Origin: Williamsia muralis
Lineage (GTDB): Bacteria; Actinomycetota; Actinomycetes; Mycobacteriales; Mycobacteriaceae
Reading direction: 5' to 3'
Length of the DNA stretch: 64,000 bases
Assembly (NCBI RefSeq): GCF_002735905.1
Contig: NZ_PEBD01000010.1
Span: 1,488,001-1,552,000, forward strand
In this document: positions 18,701 through 27,948 of the stretch, piece by piece
How the letters are laid out: each line of letters opens with the position of its first letter
How positions within the stretch are numbered: the first letter of the stretch is position 1
Made by a program: the position numbers and the translations under genes
The notes under the pieces: model-generated
The model's database searches: none
Told to the model about the DNA's origin: nothing
The model's input: the letters and a program-made list of their open reading frames with translations, nothing else

Positions 18701-19543
18701 TCACAGCGTGTCCCGCGAACGGTTTCGCGTCCGCCGCCACAGTGCCGACCCGGCAGGCACACCGAGTACTCCCATCACTGCCAATCCGTAGGGCACCGCA
18801 GGTGGCAGGTCCGGATCATCGAGGAACACCAGAAAGGCCAGGGCCGAACCGAGCCAGGTCCAACAGAACCAGCCGACCGGGGTGATGGGGGCCGGCGGCG
18901 TGGTGTCGACGGGTTCGCGATCGAGTGTGGCGAGCAGTACGAACATCAGCGCAGCCACGCCCGCCCAACCCGCATAGTTGGTCAGTGGGATCTGGTCGAC
19001 TCCGGGTAGCCCGCTGTCGCGGTCATCCCACGTCCACAGGCCGGCACTGACCATCTGAGGGTCCAGATAGAGGTCCCAGCCCACCATCCCGACGGTCGCG
19101 AGTGGAATCCGCAACGCCGGGTTCGAGGTCACCAGCGAGCTGACCCACCACATGCAGTAGCCCCCGGCCGTCCAGGCCAGGCCGATGACAATCGGTACGT
19201 CGAGAACGGATGGGCCGATGCGCCCGGTTGCGTACTCGTACGCCCCGAACGGGAAAGATGTTGCGGTGCCGATGATCTCGGCAGTCCAGCCGACACCGGC
19301 GGTGGCCGCGAACACACCCACGGTGCGCAGAGCGCCCAGCCGGGCTGCCGAATGGGCGATCATGGCTGCCGCGGAGGCCAGCACCACCACCACGGTCGCG
19401 CGGTCGCGGCCGACGCCCTCCACCAGGGGGTAGACGATCTGGGCGGCTATGGATGTTGCCAGCAATGCGGTGGACAGCCACAGCAGTGCTGCGCCCGGAG
19501 TCGACGCCCGCGCCGGGGTGTCGTCGCCGGATGTCATCCCCAT
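18701..19543 (-). CDS. cruF: CruF-like carotenoid biosynthesis membrane protein (DUF422)
   Basis: 280 residues with about 7 hydrophobic segments. The DUF422 hallmarks are WTAEIIGTATSFPFGAYEY (near residue 78), WDLYLDPQMVSAGLWTW (near residue 155) and LTNYAGW. Characterised members (CruF) hydrate the C-1',2' double bond of gamma-carotene or related psi-end carotenoids in the membrane; others act in bacterioruberin synthesis. Its start overlaps the crtO stop by 10 bp. With a GT2 gene in the same operon, the output could be a glycosylated hydroxy-keto carotenoid. The exact substrate is not readable from sequence. Confidence 0.82.
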   Translation of the reverse strand: MGMTSGDDTPARASTPGAALLWLSTALLATSIAAQIVYPLVEGVGRDRATVVVVLASAAAMIAHSAARLGALRTVGVFAATAGVGWTAEIIGTATSFPFGAYEYATGRIGPSVLDVPIVIGLAWTAGGYCMWWVSSLVTSNPALRIPLATVGMVGWDLYLDPQMVSAGLWTWDDRDSGLPGVDQIPLTNYAGWAGVAALMFVLLATLDREPVDTTPPAPITPVGWFCWTWLGSALAFLVFLDDPDLPPAVPYGLAVMGVLGVPAGSALWRRTRNRSRDTL

Positions 19544-21141
19544 CGGCCGCGAGTGATCCTCGCGAGGGGCGACCGTCGATCGACGAGTACGGCAGATGCC
19601 GCGATCCTGCCGCTTGCGCCGCAGACGCCGCCGCCGGGGTGGGTCGAGGCGCCTGCAAGGAAGAGCCCGGCCGCACCGGGTACCCGGTGACGGGCCAATT
19701 CGGGATGGGGGCGCCAGATCATCATCTGGTCGAGCGACATCTCGACGTGCATGATGTTGCCGCCGGTCAAACCGAGCTCGGACTCGAGATCTGCGGGTGT
19801 CTGGACATGGACGTGCTCGATGGAGTCGGTGAAACCCGGTGCGTGGCGTTCCAATTCGGCGATGATCGCGTCAGAGGCCTCGCCGGCGTGGTCGGTCCAG
19901 CTGCGCCCACCCGACAACCGGTAGGGGTGCCACTGTGCCCAGAGGCTGGTCATGTGGCGTCCCGGCGGTGCCAGCGTCGGATCGATCGCGGAGTAACTCA
20001 TCGCGATGAGGGCCGGGCGCGTGGGTAGATCGCCGGCGGAGGCGTCTGCGTACGCCCGCGCGAGATGCCCCCGGTCGGTGACCAGCAGACCGAGTGCCGC
20101 GTGTACGTCGGTGTCCGCAGGCAGGCCCGGGTAGGTCGGTACGTCCGTACCGCCGAGCCGCACCGCCATCCCGATGCCGTTGCCGATCCGGATCTGCGAT
20201 CGCCAGCGGTCGAGTGCCGTGCGATCGAAACCGCCGGCCCGCAACAAACCCAATGTGGTGAGTACGTGGCAGGCGCTCACCACGGTTCTGGTGCGGTGCT
20301 CGCCGCCGTCGGCGCTGCGGACCAGCCAGCCGTCGCCGCGGGGCTCCAGAGCCGTTGCGGCAGCGGACAGGAGCACCTGGCCGCCGTCGGCGTCGAGTTT
20401 GCGCAGTAGCGACTCGCTCAGTGCTCCGCTGCCGCCGATGGCCCGGCCGGGCGGAATGGTGTGCATCGCAGCGCAGAAGCCGACCATCGGTGCACTTCCG
20501 GGCTCGTTCATCGGAGGCCCGGATTGTGCCCCGAACCAAGCCAGCGCAGCCTTGAGGTGCTCGGACTCGAACCAGTTGTCCAGCAACGCATTCCCAGACA
20601 TCAGGAATTCCTGGGACAGGCCGATGCCGGCTGTTCCGCCTCCGCCCGGTATCCGGCCGGTCAGTCCCCAGAAGGCCCGGCCCAGGGCCATCGGCGAAGG
20701 CGAGGAGGTGAACGCCGACATCATCGCGTCCGACCTGGGCCCCCACACGGCCACGAAGCGTCGGTAGGCATCGGCGTCAGCCGCACCGCACGCCGCCTCG
20801 ATCGACGCACACGTCCGGTCGAGACTCTGGTGGAAGACGATCGGCGGCCCATCCGCGGTCCCGGGGGAGAACGCCCACGGATCGCAGTCGACGTAGCGCA
20901 GTCCGTGGTCGGCCAAACCCAGCTCGTCGATGATCGGTGTGTGGCGGATCATCAGGTGTGCCGACGACCCGCGGTCGACCTTGTAGCCGGGGAATCGCTC
21001 CACGGTGGACACCGCACCCCCGGGCACACTGTCGCGTTCGAGCACCACGACCCGTTGTCCGGCCGCGGCAAGGTAGCACGCCGCGATCAATCCGTTGTGC
21101 CCCGCGCCGATGACGACAGTGTCGATCATGCCGGCGGTCAT
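19534..21141 (-). CDS. crtO: CrtO-type beta-carotene ketolase (FAD-dependent, phytoene-desaturase fold)
   Basis: 535 residues. The N-terminal FAD loop is VVIGAGHNGLIAA, followed by PGGAVSTVERFPGYKVDRGS. Further stretches (AHLMIRHTPIIDELGL, DCDPWAFSP, ALAWFGAQSGPPM, GGNIMHVEMSLDQMM, FLAGASTHPGGGVCGASGR) match what I remember of Rhodococcus CrtO. That enzyme adds 4-keto groups to beta-carotene or gamma-carotene and is unrelated to CrtW. ATG 21141 overlaps the GNAT stop (ATGA); ATG 21129 is an alternative. A CrtI desaturase was considered, but the central and C-terminal signatures fit CrtO better. Confidence 0.85.
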   Translation of the reverse strand: MTAGMIDTVVIGAGHNGLIAACYLAAAGQRVVVLERDSVPGGAVSTVERFPGYKVDRGSSAHLMIRHTPIIDELGLADHGLRYVDCDPWAFSPGTADGPPIVFHQSLDRTCASIEAACGAADADAYRRFVAVWGPRSDAMMSAFTSSPSPMALGRAFWGLTGRIPGGGGTAGIGLSQEFLMSGNALLDNWFESEHLKAALAWFGAQSGPPMNEPGSAPMVGFCAAMHTIPPGRAIGGSGALSESLLRKLDADGGQVLLSAAATALEPRGDGWLVRSADGGEHRTRTVVSACHVLTTLGLLRAGGFDRTALDRWRSQIRIGNGIGMAVRLGGTDVPTYPGLPADTDVHAALGLLVTDRGHLARAYADASAGDLPTRPALIAMSYSAIDPTLAPPGRHMTSLWAQWHPYRLSGGRSWTDHAGEASDAIIAELERHAPGFTDSIEHVHVQTPADLESELGLTGGNIMHVEMSLDQMMIWRPHPELARHRVPGAAGLFLAGASTHPGGGVCGASGRIAASAVLVDRRSPLARITRGRWG

Positions 21142-21719
21142 CGGCCGAGGGGGAGGGTTCGGCCGAGGACCGCAAACGGCCTGGGATCTCCCGAAAAGGT
21201 GAAGCTGCGCAACACGTCCACGAACCCGAGCCGTCGGTAGAGCCGCCACGCGCGGTTGTTCTCCTCGGTCACCTCCGGGGTGGACAGCAAAACCTGAGGT
21301 TCCGGCCGGTCGGACAGGAGTCGGGACAACATGGCTTCTCCCAGCTGCCGCCCTTGGGCAGACGGATGGACGTGCAATTCGGTCAGTTCGAAATAGTCGC
21401 CGGTGATCGCTTCGATCCGTTCTGGACTGCAACCGGCCCGAGCCAGCCCCGAACGTACCTGCTGGTTCCACCATTGGTCTCGTGCACCGCGGTAGCCGTA
21501 CGCGATGCCGACCAGCCTGTCGCGGGCTCCGGCACGGTCGGGCGAGTCGACGGCAGCGACCGCTTTCCACCCGGGCCGGTGCACGTGGTCTTCCCACAGC
21601 GGAGAACGCTGCATCTCGGTGCCGGGGGGATAGTTCATCGCTGTGACGTACACCGTCAGGGCGTCGGGGAGCCACGTCCGAGCATCTTGGGCCGCGAGGT
21701 CCACGAGCCGGATGGCCAC
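21138..21719 (-). CDS. GNAT-family N-acetyltransferase (Rv2170 position)
   Basis: 193 residues from GTG 21719, preceded by AGGCGG. The acetyl-CoA site follows the GNAT pattern: LTELHVHPSAQGRQLGEAML (near residue 117), then STPEVTEENNRAWRLYRRLGF. The frame continues about 30 codons upstream, but that part has no similarity and lacks a ribosome-binding site. Mtb Rv2170 also neighbours lppM and has been reported as a GNAT acting on isocitrate dehydrogenase. It is first in the crtO-cruF-lppM-GT2 operon. The substrate here is unknown. Confidence 0.8.
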   Translation of the reverse strand: MAIRLVDLAAQDARTWLPDALTVYVTAMNYPPGTEMQRSPLWEDHVHRPGWKAVAAVDSPDRAGARDRLVGIAYGYRGARDQWWNQQVRSGLARAGCSPERIEAITGDYFELTELHVHPSAQGRQLGEAMLSRLLSDRPEPQVLLSTPEVTEENNRAWRLYRRLGFVDVLRSFTFSGDPRPFAVLGRTLPLGR

Positions 21720-21927
21720 TGAAGTTTCCGCCTTCTTCGCTTGAGGGTTCACACCGTCGTAGGTATATTGAATATGTCGAACGGGTGTTCGAGGCTTCAA
21801 CCTCCGCAAAGGCTACGCCGCATCGTTGCCCGCACGACGTGAGGACGGTCCGATGGTCGACGAGGGAAGCGTGGGCCATCGGACCGAACCCTCCACAGTT
21901 CACCTCCGGGAGAAGGGAGTAGAGCAG

Positions 21928-22407
21928 ATGTCGCCGACAAACACCCAGCGTTCACGTGGCACAGCTCGCAACCGGACGTCCGAAGCCTCGAGGCTCGAGC
22001 CGTCGCAGATCATCGCGGCACGCGATCTCCTGGAGCGCGCCGAGGTTCGGCTGCGCGAGTCCGACATCGTCGCAGATCCCACCGACGGGTTCAGTGCCCT
22101 CTATCAAGCCGCTCTTCGGGGCGCCGGCGCCGCGCTTGCGGTGGCCGAACGGCCCACCCGTCGTCGCGGCTCACGCAGCGCCTGGTCCCGTCTGCCGCAT
22201 GCCCTCCCGGAAATGACCGGTTGGGCAACCTACTTCGCGGGACTGTCGCGGCTACGCGCTGACGCCGAAGCCGGCATCCGGGCCGTCGATCCAGCCCAGA
22301 TCGACGAGTTGCGCGCCCGTGTCGACGAGTTCCTCCACGTTGTCGAGATGGAAATCGTGCGTCGCGAGCAAGGAAAGCCGTCAAATTTTCCGGCCGGAGC
22401 GGCTTGA
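21928..22407 (+). CDS. SAV_6107-family HEPN-domain protein
   Basis: 159 residues from ATG 21928, preceded by GGGAGAAGGGAG. An open frame reaches upstream to 21826, but the strong ribosome-binding site decides the start. Mostly helical: AARDLLERAEVRLRES opens the HEPN-like bundle, and FSALYQAALRGAGAAL and WATYFAGLSRLRADAEAGI follow. The R-x4-6-H ribonuclease motif of toxin-type HEPN proteins is not seen. The SAV_6107 group is conserved in actinobacteria next to the mraZ cluster, but its role is not established. Confidence 0.7.
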   Translation: MSPTNTQRSRGTARNRTSEASRLEPSQIIAARDLLERAEVRLRESDIVADPTDGFSALYQAALRGAGAALAVAERPTRRRGSRSAWSRLPHALPEMTGWATYFAGLSRLRADAEAGIRAVDPAQIDELRARVDEFLHVVEMEIVRREQGKPSNFPAGAA

Positions 22408-22579
22408 TGTCGCAAATTTCGGCCGTTCAGAGCCTTCTTCACCAACTCGTGCCAGGGAATGGTGGTCGAGAATCCCAACACCTCGTATCATTTCAGGTGA
22501 GCCCACCACAGTGGACTCGGGCAACCGGAATCTGCCTCCCCGTGAGCCCTACCGAAACCATGTGCTGAAGGAGGGGCGG

Positions 22580-22993
22580 GTGCCACTCTCAGAGCACGAG
22601 CAGCGCATGCTCGAACAGATCGAAAACGCTCTGTACGCCGAAGACCCGAAGTTTGCTTCGAACGTACGGTCGCGTCGCTTCGGCGGTTCCACTGCTCGGC
22701 GTCGTCTACAGGCCTCTGTGTTGTTCCTCGTGGGCTTGTTCCTGCTGATCGGCGGAGTTGTCGTCGAGGTTCGACTCGGCGGCTTCCCCATCATCAGTCT
22801 GATCGGCTTCCTCGTGATGTTCGGTGCCGGACTGCTGGCTCTGTGGGGATCGCGTGCCGGATCAACTCCGACTCGTGATGCTGCTTCGGGACCCCAGTCG
22901 CCACGTGGTGGCTCGTCCGGACGGGAGCAACGGGGGAGGAAGTTCTCCGAGCGGATGGAAGAGCGTTTCAATCGTCGGTTCGAAGAGGAGTAG
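22580..22993 (+). CDS. DUF3040 membrane protein (Rv2169c-like)
   Basis: 137 residues from GTG 22580, preceded by AAGGAGGGG. The N-terminus PLSEHEQRMLEQIENALYAEDP is the DUF3040 signature. Two adjacent TM helices follow (ASVLFLVGLFLLIGGVVVEV and IISLIGFLVMFGAGLLALWG), then a charged Gly/Arg/Glu tail. Conserved in actinobacteria upstream of mraZ; function unknown. A strong terminator follows 24 bp after the stop, isolating it from the division cluster. The 172 bp before it (22408-22579) shows no gene. Confidence 0.82.
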   Translation: MPLSEHEQRMLEQIENALYAEDPKFASNVRSRRFGGSTARRRLQASVLFLVGLFLLIGGVVVEVRLGGFPIISLIGFLVMFGAGLLALWGSRAGSTPTRDAASGPQSPRGGSSGREQRGRKFSERMEERFNRRFEEE

Positions 22994-23017
22994 GCCGCAA
23001 GCCCCTCGGTAGACCTC

Positions 23018-23055
23018 AAAACCGCGTATCGCATCAGCGATACGCGGTTTTTGTT
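23018..23055 (+). terminator. Rho-independent terminator after DUF3040
   Basis: A perfect 15-bp stem (23018-23032 with 23037-23051), core arm ACCGCGTATCGC, loop ATCA, followed by a T-rich run. The A-run on the left arm makes it partly bidirectional. It separates the DUF3040 unit from mraZ. Confidence 0.9.
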
Positions 23056-23271
23056 TGTCTTAAAGGGCTGAACGCCCACTCTCCACCCCATTCCCCACTT
23101 TCTCCCACCGTGGCCGACTTTTCCTGCAGTTGTGACTGGAGGGGCGCCTGTGTCGCGCTTTCGAGCTGGTCAACGGGCTCTGACACGCCGTGAGAGGTTT
23201 CGCCCCCCACCGTCGATTTGGTTTTCACCTGCACGTTTGGGTGAGCAGTCGGGCTCGGCGCGGACTTTGGG

Positions 23272-23315
23272 GTGGAAAGTGGAGTGTTGTGGGGTACAGT
23301 GGTGATCGTTGGTGG
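23272..23315 (+). promoter_or_regulatory. MraZ-box array and mraZ promoter
   Basis: GTGG occurs at 23272, 23279, 23289, 23299 and 23312. The middle three are exactly 10 bp apart, the helical-turn spacing known for MraZ operators (TGGG plus 5-bp spacers in E. coli). A -10 candidate TACAGT (23295-23300) lies inside the array, so MraZ binding should block its own promoter. Autoregulation is inferred from layout. Confidence 0.65.
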
Positions 23316-23361
23316 GAGAGAACCGGACTTTCCCCACTGACCTCGGGCTGGAGGTGTCGAC

Positions 23362-23805
23362 ATGGCTGACGCTATGTTTCTCGGCACCTACACGCCCAAG
23401 CTCGATGACAAGGGGCGGCTCACGTTGCCCGCGAAGTTCCGAGACGTACTGGCAGGAGGCGTGATGATCACAAAAGGTCAAGACCGCAGCCTCGCCGTGT
23501 ACCTGCGAGATGACTTCTACGAGTTGGCCAAACGAGTTCTGGCCGCCTCGAAGAACGATCCCGCTGCCCGGGCCTTCCAGCGGCAACTCAGTTCGGCGAC
23601 CGATGAGCAGCGCCCCGACGGGCAGGGCCGGATAACCCTGTCGGTCGACCACCGCAGATATGCGGGGTTGGCCAAAGAGTGTGTGGTGATCGGCAACATG
23701 AGCCACTTGGAGATCTGGGACGCGCAGACCTGGCGCGATTACCAGGACGAGCACGAGGAGAACTATTCGAGCGTTGGGTTCGACGCTCTGGACACGGTTC
23801 TGTAG
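23362..23805 (+). CDS. mraZ: Transcriptional regulator MraZ
   Basis: 147 residues, the family's usual size. Two SpoVT-AbrB-type halves: [23 protein letters not shown] (DKGR motif) and [18 protein letters not shown] (the second xxGR motif). MraZ forms ring oligomers that bind tandem repeats before mraZ and represses the division cluster. The GGAGG 7 bp upstream and the GTGG array at 23272-23315 support this here. First gene of the division and cell-wall cluster running to about 43735. Confidence 0.95.
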   Translation: MADAMFLGTYTPKLDDKGRLTLPAKFRDVLAGGVMITKGQDRSLAVYLRDDFYELAKRVLAASKNDPAARAFQRQLSSATDEQRPDGQGRITLSVDHRRYAGLAKECVVIGNMSHLEIWDAQTWRDYQDEHEENYSSVGFDALDTVL

Positions 23806-23828
23806 GCCGGGACCAGAAGAGAACTCAC

Positions 23829-24998
23829 GTGGGTGCATCGAGGCCTCTGCCCGATCCGACCCTGACGCACTTCCCCAGCGCCAGGTTCGCCGATCGGGCA
23901 GGGACCAGGATCCACCCGCCACTCGAGCTTCGGCTCTACGCGGAGTTCGGCATTCCATCGACGCCGCGGTGCCGGTCCTTCCGGTACCCACACCGCACGA
24001 AGGGCAGCAGTACCGTGGATCACGTCGAGGGCCGATTCGGGCATGTCCCGGTGATGGCGACGCGAATGGTCGAACTCCTCACTCCCGCACTCACCCGTCA
24101 TCACGATGACGGCACAGGCGCGACCTATCTGGACGGCACCCTCGGGGCCGGCGGCCACACCGAACTCGTGGCCGAGACCTTCCCCGGTGTCGCGATCATC
24201 GGTATCGATCGTGACGAGAATGCTCTCGAACTCGCCCGCGACAGATTGTCGGCGTTCGGTGACCGCATCACTTTCGTTCACGAGCGCTACGACGCCGTGG
24301 CCGAAGCGCTCCGGCAGGCGGGTGTCGAATGGTACGACGCGGGATTGTTCGATCTCGGTGTCTCCTCCATGCAGCTCGATCAACCCGAACGTGGGTTTGC
24401 CTACTCGGTTGACGCGCCCCTGGACATGCGGATGAACCCGTCCGACGACCTCACCGCCGCCGACGTGCTCAATACGTATTCACACGGGGAGATCGCGCGC
24501 ATACTCTCCGAATTCGGCGATGAACGGTTCGCAGGCAAGATCGCTTCGGCCATCGTGCGCGAGCGTGAGACCGAGCCGTTCACGACGAGCGGACGGCTCG
24601 TCGAATTGCTGTACCGTGCCATCCCCGCAGCCACGCGTCGAACCGGTGGACATCCCGCCAAACGCACATTCCAGGCACTGCGGATCGAGGTCAACAGTGA
24701 ATTGACGTCGCTACGCAACGCTCTGCCGGCCGCCTTGGACAACTTGGCCGTCGGGGGACGGCTGGCCATCATGTCTTACCAGTCACTCGAGGACAAGATC
24801 GTCAAACGCGAGTTCGTCGCCAGGACCACATCGACGTCGCCCCGTGGGCTGCCCGTCGACTTGCCCGGTACCGCACCCGAATTCGAGCTCATCACCCGCG
24901 GAGCTGAGCGTGCCTCGGACACCGAGATCGAACAGAATCCGCGCTCGGCCTCGGTGCGTGTACGTGCAGTCGAACGAATCGCCAGGAGGAATCCGTGA
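23829..24998 (+). CDS. rsmH: 16S rRNA (cytosine(1402)-N(4))-methyltransferase
   Basis: About 389 residues. The SAM site is in [15 protein letters not shown], followed by [53 protein letters not shown] and [14 protein letters not shown], all RsmH/MraW hallmarks. It N4-methylates C1402 of 16S rRNA. I chose GTG 23829 because the N-terminal tail ([16 protein letters not shown]) matches the extended N-terminus I recall for M. tuberculosis MraW. The core alone would start at GTG 24015. The gap from mraZ is 23 bp. Confidence 0.92.
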   Translation: MGASRPLPDPTLTHFPSARFADRAGTRIHPPLELRLYAEFGIPSTPRCRSFRYPHRTKGSSTVDHVEGRFGHVPVMATRMVELLTPALTRHHDDGTGATYLDGTLGAGGHTELVAETFPGVAIIGIDRDENALELARDRLSAFGDRITFVHERYDAVAEALRQAGVEWYDAGLFDLGVSSMQLDQPERGFAYSVDAPLDMRMNPSDDLTAADVLNTYSHGEIARILSEFGDERFAGKIASAIVRERETEPFTTSGRLVELLYRAIPAATRRTGGHPAKRTFQALRIEVNSELTSLRNALPAALDNLAVGGRLAIMSYQSLEDKIVKREFVARTTSTSPRGLPVDLPGTAPEFELITRGAERASDTEIEQNPRSASVRVRAVERIARRNP

Positions 24999-25852
24999 CC
25001 GTAGTCGATGATCAGCCCGGTGCCCGGAGCCGTCGTACGGCCGAGCCCGATACCCGGCAGCGATCGGCGGCCGCGCAGAGGGCCCTCGAGCGTCGACGCA
25101 AACGCCTTGTGCGCGAGCCGAATGCGTCAGAGCGGTCGCGTGACCGACGCGATGCCCTGCGGGGGTCGGGTGAAACCGTTGCGAATGAACGAGATTCGAA
25201 TGTCGTCGCTCGCCTTTTCACGTCGCCGATCAAGGCCGCACGGCGGATCCCCTTTGCGGTGGTGGTGGTGGGGTTGCTGTTGGCCGGTTTGGCCCTCACC
25301 TTGTGGCTGTCGACGAAATCGGCTCAGGACTCGTATCAACTCGGTGTGGCCAGGGAGCAGAACGAGCAGCTGTCGGACCGTCTCAACGCCCTCGTCAAGA
25401 CCTACGAGTCAGGCGATTCCGCGCCCGAATTGTCCGACAAGGCAGGGCGTCTCGGGATGATCCCCGTCACAGACGTACCGCGCCTGGTCGTCGGCACCGA
25501 CGGCAGATCGACGGTTGTCGGCGACATAACGCCTGCGGACGGTCCAAAAGCGCCCTCGCTCAACGACACTCCGCGTTCGACCTCCCCGGCGACTTCGGAC
25601 CGATCGCCTGAGTCGCCTGCCCCGACTCCGGGCCAGCAGGGTACCCCGGTTCAACAGGGCACCCCGGTTCAACTGGGCGCTCCGGTCGAGCAGGGTGCCC
25701 CGGTGAACGGTGCGTCGCCGGAGGAGCCGACCGGCGGCCCGATACCGGCCCAGCCGCAGACTCCGGCAAATCCGGCCACCACGCCCGGATTCACCAATGT
25801 TCTTCCCCCAACCGGCGGCGCGCCGGGATCAAATTCGGGGCAAACCCGTTAG
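24995..25852 (+). CDS. ftsL: FtsL-like septal membrane protein
   Basis: 285 residues. A basic cytoplasmic tail (about 85 residues) leads to one TM helix ([20 protein letters not shown]), then a short coiled coil with the FtsL pattern ([20 protein letters not shown]), and [14 protein letters not shown]. The long Pro/Thr/Gln-rich C-terminus contains four hexapeptide repeats of the type (Q/E)xG(T/A)PV near residues 209-232. FtsL bridges FtsQ and the FtsW-PBP synthase at the septum. The start overlaps the rsmH stop (GTGA). The C-terminal extension is longer than in most FtsL proteins. Confidence 0.85.
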   Translation: MTVVDDQPGARSRRTAEPDTRQRSAAAQRALERRRKRLVREPNASERSRDRRDALRGSGETVANERDSNVVARLFTSPIKAARRIPFAVVVVGLLLAGLALTLWLSTKSAQDSYQLGVAREQNEQLSDRLNALVKTYESGDSAPELSDKAGRLGMIPVTDVPRLVVGTDGRSTVVGDITPADGPKAPSLNDTPRSTSPATSDRSPESPAPTPGQQGTPVQQGTPVQLGAPVEQGAPVNGASPEEPTGGPIPAQPQTPANPATTPGFTNVLPPTGGAPGSNSGQTR

Positions 25853-25878
25853 CGGAGCAGAGAATTGACAACCATGAC

Positions 25879-27948
25879 GTGCTCCCGAGCGACGAACGCC
25901 ACCGCCGACGGGCGTCGTGGCCCCGGGTGCCCGCGATGACGCGCCCCACACGCGATCACGATCGGCGCGCCCGTCAGCGGGCCACCGGCCGAGACCGCGC
26001 CGGGGCGGCCCGGCGGCCCCGGGGTCGGCAAGGCAAGAGTGGAACTGGTGCCCGCGAGGGCGACAATGTGGCGGCGGGTCGGTCGGCAGCAACTCGGACC
26101 GGCTTCCCGATCGGCGGTTCCCAGCATTCGAATCAACAGGCGCTTCGGGCCGGACGCCAGTTCCTGGTGCGGCATCGACTCGCCAGCCTGGTGATCGTCC
26201 TGATCGTGGCGGTGGTCGCGATCAAGATGGTGATGCTGCAGGTCGTGGATGCCTCGGGATTGTCTGCAGAGGCGGCGAGTCAGCGGGCGGTCACCGAGGT
26301 GCTCCCGGCCAAGCGTGGCGCGATCGAGGACCGCAACGGGAAGGCGATCGCGTACACCGATGACGCCCGTGCCCTGACCTTTCAGCCTGTGAAGGTCCGC
26401 AAAGAGATCGAAGAGACGAACAAGAAGAACCCCAGTCTGCCCGGTGTCGACGAACGCATCGACCAGATCGCGGCGGGCATCAGTGGGGAACTGGGTAGTG
26501 AGTACGACCAGGATTCGATCAAAGAGTTGTTGCGCAGCAACGAAACTTTCGTTTACCTCGCCCGGGCAATCAGCCCCGAGGCGGCAGGCAAGATCATCGA
26601 CGAATTCCCGGAGGTGGGATCCGAGCGACAGGACGTGCGCCTCTACCCGGGTGGGTCACTGGCGGCGAACATCGTCGGCGACGTCGACTTCGACGGCAAC
26701 GGACTGATCGGGCTCGAGTCGTCCATGGATGCGATCCTCTCGGGCACCGATGGATCGCGGACCTACGACCGCGGCTCCGATGGCGCAGTGATCCCCGGCA
26801 GCTCGAGGAACCTGCATCCTTCGGTCGACGGTGGCACCGTCGAACTCACCATCGACTCCGACATCCAGTGGTACGTCCAGAACGAGGTCGAGAAGGCCAA
26901 GAAACTGTCGAAGGCCAAGAACGCCTCGGCGGTGGTGCTCGACGCGAAGACGGGCGAGGTCCTCGCGATGGCGAACGACGGCACCTTCAACCCCGCCAAG
27001 CCGCTCGATGAGCAGGACAACGCGCAGCTGGGTGACCTGCCGATCACCTCGCCCTTCGAACCGGGGTCGGTGAACAAGATCATCACGGCGGCTGCTGCCA
27101 TCGAATACGGGATCACCAACCCGACCGAGGTGCATCAGGTGCCGGGCAGTATCGACATGGCCGATGTCACGGTGAAGGACGCCTGGTCGCACGGTGTCGA
27201 GCCCTACACCACCACGGGAATCTTCGGTAAGTCGTCGAACGTCGGAACACTCATGCTCGCCGATGAGGTGGGTGAGGACCGATTCGCCGACATGGTCAAG
27301 CGTTTCGGCCTCGGTCAGCGATCAGACGTCGGGCTCCCCGCCGAAAGTGCCGGCGTGGTGCCGGCACGGTCCCAGTGGTCGGGAGGCACCTTCGCGAATC
27401 TGCCCATCGGACAAGGCCTCACGATGACCTTGCTGCAGATGACAGCGATGTACCAGGCGATCGCCAACGACGGTCTGCGCGTTCCGCCCCGCATCATCAA
27501 GTCGATCGAGGGGACAGGCCAGGACGGCCAGCTGCCGGCGCCCGAGGGTGTGCAGGTGGTGAGCCCGCAGACAGCTCGGACGGTGCGGGACATGTTCCGC
27601 GCGACCATCCAGAACGACCCGATGGGCGTTCAGATGGGTACGGGCGCCAAAGCCGAGGTCCCGGGCTATCAGATCAGCGGGAAGACGGGTACCGCCCAGC
27701 AGGTCGACCCCGATTGCGGTTGCTACTCGCAGTCGAGCTACAACATCACGTTTGCCGGGATAGCCCCGGCCGACAACCCCCGGTACGTGATCGGGATCAT
27801 GCTCGACGCGCCCACCCGCAGCAGTGACGGCACCGGCGGTCAGAGTGCTGCTCCGCTCTTCCAGAGCATTGCGTCCTGGATGCTGCAGCGCGAGCAGGTG
27901 CCGATGTCGGCGCAGCCGACGCCGCCGCTGGTGCTGCGAGCCGAGTGA
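25879..27948 (+). CDS. pbpB: Septal transpeptidase PBP3/FtsI (class B penicillin-binding protein)
   Basis: 689 residues from GTG 25879; ATG 25936 is an equally plausible start. A basic tail is followed by a TM helix (LASLVIVLIVAVVAIKMVML), the non-catalytic pedestal domain (GAIEDRNGKAIAY, RLYPGGSLAANIVG) and the transpeptidase domain. The active-site Ser is in SVNK (about residue 397), the SxN motif is SSN (about 452) and KTGTAQ starts at about 602. It cross-links septal peptidoglycan with FtsW. The CGCY pair shortly after KTGTAQ matches M. tuberculosis PbpB. The C-terminus overlaps the murE start. Confidence 0.95.
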   Translation: MLPSDERHRRRASWPRVPAMTRPTRDHDRRARQRATGRDRAGAARRPRGRQGKSGTGAREGDNVAAGRSAATRTGFPIGGSQHSNQQALRAGRQFLVRHRLASLVIVLIVAVVAIKMVMLQVVDASGLSAEAASQRAVTEVLPAKRGAIEDRNGKAIAYTDDARALTFQPVKVRKEIEETNKKNPSLPGVDERIDQIAAGISGELGSEYDQDSIKELLRSNETFVYLARAISPEAAGKIIDEFPEVGSERQDVRLYPGGSLAANIVGDVDFDGNGLIGLESSMDAILSGTDGSRTYDRGSDGAVIPGSSRNLHPSVDGGTVELTIDSDIQWYVQNEVEKAKKLSKAKNASAVVLDAKTGEVLAMANDGTFNPAKPLDEQDNAQLGDLPITSPFEPGSVNKIITAAAAIEYGITNPTEVHQVPGSIDMADVTVKDAWSHGVEPYTTTGIFGKSSNVGTLMLADEVGEDRFADMVKRFGLGQRSDVGLPAESAGVVPARSQWSGGTFANLPIGQGLTMTLLQMTAMYQAIANDGLRVPPRIIKSIEGTGQDGQLPAPEGVQVVSPQTARTVRDMFRATIQNDPMGVQMGTGAKAEVPGYQISGKTGTAQQVDPDCGCYSQSSYNITFAGIAPADNPRYVIGIMLDAPTRSSDGTGGQSAAPLFQSIASWMLQREQVPMSAQPTPPLVLRAE

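Larger units (their letters stand above)
22994..23361. other. Gene-free region between DUF3040 and mraZ
   Basis: 368 bp without a supported ORF. It holds the terminator at 23018-23055, a pyrimidine-rich stretch at 23075-23108 with four CCAC boxes, a low-information stretch to about 23260, and the mraZ promoter with GTGG repeats at 23272-23315. A GGAGG Shine-Dalgarno is at 23351-23355. Confidence 0.7.

Noticed and set aside
19534-21141. Phytoene desaturase CrtI
   Set aside because: Same fold, but the full-length pattern fits CrtO ketolase better.
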